A stretch of 23,815 bases of DNA from Larix sibirica (lineage: Eukaryota; Streptophyta; Pinopsida; Pinales; Pinaceae): contig NWUY0300008944.1 in NCBI GenBank assembly GCA_004151065.3, positions 8,520 through 32,334 of the forward strand, written 5' to 3'. The position numbers were made by a program, and so were the translations under genes. Positions 20,717 to 23,815 of this stretch are shown here, one piece after another; within the stretch, counting starts at the first letter, position 1, and the number at the start of each line of letters is the position of its first letter. The notes beneath the pieces were generated by a model that had not been told where the DNA came from, searched no databases, and saw nothing but the letters and a program-made list of their open reading frames with translations.

Positions 20717-21290
20717 AAACTATAGTCAAAAATGTTATTGCAACCTAATTTGAATTTTTTTTAATGAAAGGTGATACCACTTCATGATATAATAGTTTTG
20801 AGTTTAAAATAAATTTAAGGTTTATTACTTGCAACTGCAAACTGCAACTTCAAGTTAAATATGAACACATAAAAGAAGAATATATATATATATATATAAA
20901 GAGGCAGTTTTTGACCACTTCTTGTTCAATTTTACAGGTTAGGTGTTCAATTCGTTTAAGCAAGAGTTGACATTTGACATTCATGGGGCATTCAGGATGG
21001 CTCCCTTCTTTACACAAATCTAGTAACATCTTCATAGTAAACAAATTATATTTCTATTCAACATTGGAATTGGCCTTGACCTAGTTATAGACCCATCCTT
21101 CATGTGTTTCTAATGTGGAAGATTCCTAGTTGTAAAAAAAAATTAAAAATAAAGGCAGTTCTTGGTGCAAAAATATTATCCTGTAATTAGACATTGTTTT
21201 GGAGTCTTTGATTTTCGCGAATTCAATGTTTTGGAAACCTATATACAGGTCAAAGGTCCGGAATTTTATAAGAAGAGTATCATATATTCA
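20717..21290. other. Unassigned DNA with (TA)n microsatellite
   Basis: A (TA)n run occupies 20881-20897. A 62-residue frame from 21162 enters the promoter repeats that follow and matches no family I know. Confidence 0.5.
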
Positions 21291-21554
21291 GGTAAATGGT
21301 CTGGACTCTGTAGTGCTATAAAAAGAGAATGTGTAATGGCCAGCCATTGAAGCTGACTTTTCACTCCTCCCTCGCTCAGGTAAATGGTCTGGATTCTGTA
21401 GTGCTATATAAAGAGATTGCGTAATGGCCAGCCATTGAAGCTGACTTTTCACTCCTCCCTCACTTGGGTAAATGGTCTGGATTCTGTAGTGCTATAAAAA
21501 GAGATTGTGTAATGGCCAGCCATTGTAGCTGACTTTTCCCTCCTCCCTTGCTCC
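21291..21554 (+). promoter_or_regulatory. Triplicated 88-bp core-promoter array, a TATA box in each unit
   Basis: Three head-to-tail units of exactly 88 bp start at 21291, 21379 and 21467 with GGTAAATGGTCTGGAYTCTG. Each carries a TATA box at the same place: TATAAAA at 21317, TATATAA at 21405 and TATAAAA at 21493. Each also has GTAATGGCCAGCCATTG and a pyrimidine-rich tail (CTGACTTTTCMCTCCTCCCT). The last TATA lies 91 bp before the ATG of the signal-peptide frame at 21584, a normal plant spacing allowing a start site near 21525 and a 5' UTR of about 60 bases. That it drove the pectate lyase downstream is inference from position. Confidence 0.75.
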
Positions 21555-21583
21555 CAATAGCTTGCCCATAAAACGGGATTGCA

Positions 21584-21667
21584 ATGCTTACTTTCTCAGC
21601 TATTCTTCTTCTTTCAATGTTTTCTACTGCATTTTTTTTAAGAGCTGCAGCATTACCCTTTCGCTAA
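21584..21667 (+). pseudogene. Signal-peptide exon of the pectate lyase relic
   Basis: A 27-codon frame starting ATG 21584 reads MLTFSAILLLSMFSTAFFLR and then AAALPFR before TAA 21665. It has a hydrophobic core followed by AAA, the usual shape of a secretory signal with a cleavage site, and plant pectate lyases are secreted to the cell wall. It lies 91 bp below the last TATA box and about 390 bp above the first recognisable pectate lyase residues, with an intron acceptor in between. The stop after FR may reflect decay. Linking it to the lyase is an inference from order, spacing and function. Confidence 0.5.
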
Positions 21668-22053
21668 TATTTACAGACATTGTTTATTTGGAAAGGCAGC
21701 AGCCCGATCTGGTGTTGAATTGTGAAACATGACCAATCAAAGTAGTATTTTGAGTTGCATAAACTTGATCGGAGTCCTGTGCATCTAGGGCCAGGCGCCC
21801 CACTGTTTGGCAACAAAGACATCTGGAGGAGAAGCTGCAGAAGCACGCGCGCCTGCCAATAGCAGCAGCTTCATCTCTGTGGTGGAAACTTAGATAAACC
21901 TCTAATACTTCGCTACCTCTACATTGATTGATTGGGATTAATTTATAACAACATTTATCTGTTCTGATTGATCATTAAACATGTTATGTTTTGTTTCAAT
22001 TCAGTTGTTGGTTATTTGACATGATACAATTATCTATGTTTCATTCATCTCAG
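21668..22053 (+). other. Probable exon remnant and intron 1 of the pectate lyase relic
   Basis: An open stretch at about 21788-21889 ends EAAEARAPANSSSFISVVET and could be part of the variable N-terminal region, though I cannot align it. The end, TTTCATTCATCTCAG at 22039-22053, is a good splice acceptor, and the next bases encode the pectate lyase N-terminal segment. The donor site is not identified; GTGG at about 21878 is one option. Confidence 0.3.
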
Positions 22054-22685
22054 AAGCAATTATATCAACAGCACAAGACGAGGGCTCTGTTTGTCACATG
22101 CAACGGGTAACCCTATTGACGGCGACCAATAACAAGTCTGCATCAGCCTAATAAAACGCTGTATAGACTGGTATATATATACCGTTAGATTTGAAACATT
22201 TTAGATCCAACTGTATATATTGCAGCCTATACAATATTTATTTATTAGGATCCAAGTGTATATATTGCAGCCTATACAATATTTATTTATTAGGATGCTG
22301 CATGGTGGTTATTGTTCGCCATCTATGACTGCTGGCGCTTGGACTCCAATTGGCGCCGAAACAGAAAACGGCTCTCAGATTGTGGCGTTGGATGGATGCC
22401 ATTGGAGGCAAAGACGGGAGAATTTATGTGGTTCGAGATGCCGGTGATGATCCGGTGAATCCGTGGCACGGCATTCTACGTTATGGAGTCATTCAGGAAG
22501 AGCCCCTCTAGATTATTTTCAAGAGAGACATGGTCATCCAACTGGAGGAGGAGCTGATCATGAACAGTTTCAAAACAATAAATGGACGAGGCGTCAACGT
22601 ACACATAACGAACTGCCCGTGTATCACCGTTCAGAATGTACTGAATCATATCATAATTCACAACATACACATATTTCAAATTTGA
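22054..22685 (+). pseudogene. Pectate lyase (polysaccharide lyase family 1) relic, N-terminal half
   Basis: Pectate lyases cleave de-esterified pectin in the plant cell wall by beta-elimination. After the acceptor at 22053, SNYINSTRRGLCLSHATGNP then ID (to 22120) matches the INASRR...TGNPIDDCWR region of plant enzymes, but a stop follows at 22130. An insertion with a tandem repeat separates it from [20 protein letters not shown] and CGVGW (22321-22395). A frameshift leads to [20 protein letters not shown], then [21 protein letters not shown] at 22509 replaces the conserved Trp of [24 protein letters not shown] and IIIHNIHI follow, ending at TGA 22683. The calcium-binding aspartates and catalytic Arg region, further C-terminal, are absent, so no activity is possible. 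The same family includes conifer pollen allergens. Confidence 0.85.
22203..22291. repeat. Two-copy tandem repeat (44/45 bp) inside the pectate lyase relic
   Basis: AGATCCAACTGTATATATTG and following bases (22203-22246) are repeated at 22247-22291 with an added G and one change. A third start, AGGAT, follows at 22292. The repeat sits exactly between the NPID block and the DCWR block, which are adjacent in the intact protein. Confidence 0.9.
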
Positions 22686-22836
22686 TTAACAAGTTCTACG
22701 TAGACAGCCTGCAAATTTGGTGATTATTCCATTTCAAACTTTTTACCCAGAACCTTGAAGTGATAGGGAAGAGTGAAAGACCGATGGAGAATATGATATT
22801 TTCTGAGATTCACATTTATCTGGGAGAGATCATGAA
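22686..22836. other. Unassigned DNA after the pectate lyase break
   Basis: Lyase similarity ends at NIHI. The C-terminal half of the enzyme is not recognisable here or further on, so it was deleted, displaced, or lies past the window behind a long intron. Confidence 0.4.
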
Positions 22837-23152
22837 CAGATTTTTTTTTCATTATCAGCAATTTCCACAATGGGTTTATAACTTTAGGAATTTCCGATGG
22901 TGGGAAGAATGATCTACCCACCACCACCACCACCACCAAAGGTACTAAACCAGGATTGTGTGAAGATGAGACTAGCTTTAAACTTCATACATTTCAAAAC
23001 TTCACACATTTCAAACTAGCAGAATTTTTTTTTCATTATCAGGAATTTCTACAATGGGTTTATAACTTTAATATGGAAGAATGATCTACTCACCACCAAA
23101 GGTACTAAACCAAGATTACGTGAAGATTAGGCTTGCCTTAAACACCACACAT
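22837..23152. repeat. Diverged tandem duplication, period about 184 bp, with (ACC)n run
   Basis: TTTTTTTTTCATTATCAG followed by AATTTC.ACAATGGGTTTATAACTTTA occurs at 22841 and 23025. Both copies continue through GGAAGAATGATCTAC, a CCACCACC run, AAAGGTACTAAACCA and GTGAAGAT. The first copy has a longer (CCA)n at about 22918-22936, the second only two units, and the second lacks a short segment. The duplication is older than those at 5681 and 10898. Confidence 0.88.
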
Positions 23153-23815
23153 TTCAGCCTCGTCCCAGATGTCATTCTCAACCTCTCAGCCACAAGATTT
23201 GAACTTGCAACCTATGGTGACTTAGGTGCCAAGAAAGAGAGAAAGTAAGAAAACCATGTGACCAAGAAACGGCGAGTCTAACAGGTCTTGCTGTTGCCTC
23301 CTTCCCTTTATTTCTAAGTCCCGCCCGTCGCTTCAAGCTTCAACCACAAGTTTGAGTCTATCCAAAAAAGCTACCTATTCTAAATTTGTTTTTGTAGGAA
23401 TTCGAGGCGACCTGTACATGAGGTCTCATTGTTCTGTACATTGTTCTGTACTTGCTAGATATCGTTGGTATATAGGTGGGTGGGATCATTGGTCTTGTAC
23501 TCTTCAAGTCATGGACTGTTAATATTGGTGAATACTATCTAACACAACACACCCACTCAGCTACATTAAATGGTCTGCAGCAGCAATAGGCTGAATAGTG
23601 TTCACCTTCAATATTACTTCTCCGCATCATTATTTAGAGCCTTTATGTAAAGGTCTATTCAATCCAAAAAAACAAAAACAAAAATAGTTTGCCAAACATT
23701 TAGTTACAACTATCATTTAAAAACAAAAACATAAAAACTTAAGCTTTCAAGATGGGTGGTCAAGATGGGTGGTCTTATTACTTCAGAAAATTACTACCTT
23801 TTAAACTTAGGGTTT
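23153..23815. other. Unassigned DNA at the window end
   Basis: No gene is recognisable. Small direct repeats are present, such as TTGTTCTGTAC twice at about 23428-23451 and TCAAGATGGGTGGT twice near 23747-23774. Confidence 0.5.

Noticed and set aside
21162-21350. 62-residue plus-strand frame
   Set aside because: Its last third lies in the first promoter repeat unit and the rest shows no known motif.
22220-22447. 75-residue frame over the lyase region
   Set aside because: It reads the lyase DNA in the wrong frame; the first half is translated 45-bp repeat.

Overview
This window looks like nuclear DNA of a seed plant with a large, repeat-rich genome. It is AT-rich, has introns with GT..AG borders, and contains decayed plant genes (an ethylene-receptor-type histidine kinase and a pectate lyase) among broken hAT and Ty3/gypsy elements. 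I found no intact protein-coding gene in 23.8 kb. A gymnosperm would fit this density of old relics, but nothing here proves it. All identifications come from reading translations by eye; no database search was run.

Layout. 1-660 is unassigned DNA ending in an imperfect palindrome cluster (494-606). 714-1733 is the C-terminal part of a hAT transposase with one recognisable intron. 1734-4500 shows nothing recognisable. 4520-4692 is a pyrimidine microsatellite block running into a second hAT C-terminus (4693-5189) whose downstream flank matches the first. 5681-5912 is a 119-bp tandem duplication with an N at its join. 7005-7308 is a foldback (MITE-like) element. 7640-8870 is an ethylene-receptor-like histidine kinase relic with a convincing intron (8112-8500). 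8880-10740 is mostly unassigned, with a possible reverse-strand LTR next to 10741.

10741-13172 carries, on the minus strand, the 3' end of a chromovirus-type Ty3/gypsy pol gene (integrase core, post-integrase module, chromodomain). Part of it lies in a 1465-bp near-perfect tandem duplication (10898-12361 and 12363-13826) separated by a single N. 14160-17690 is a plus-strand relic of a different, non-chromoviral Ty3/gypsy element (gag, zinc-binding region, protease, reverse transcriptase), cut off just after the RT. 17690-20430 has no recognisable gene. 20432-20716 is a three-copy tandem repeat.

21291-21554 is an exact 3 x 88-bp tandem array in which every unit carries a TATA box. Just downstream lie a signal-peptide reading frame (21584-21667) and then a pectate lyase relic (22054-22685) with stops, a frameshift and no catalytic half. 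The rest, to 23815, is repeats and unassigned DNA.

The genes do not form a system. The most interesting parts are the promoter triplication at the pectate lyase relic, the receptor relic, the foldback element, and the fact that all three single Ns lie at repeat joins, which raises the question of assembly artefacts.
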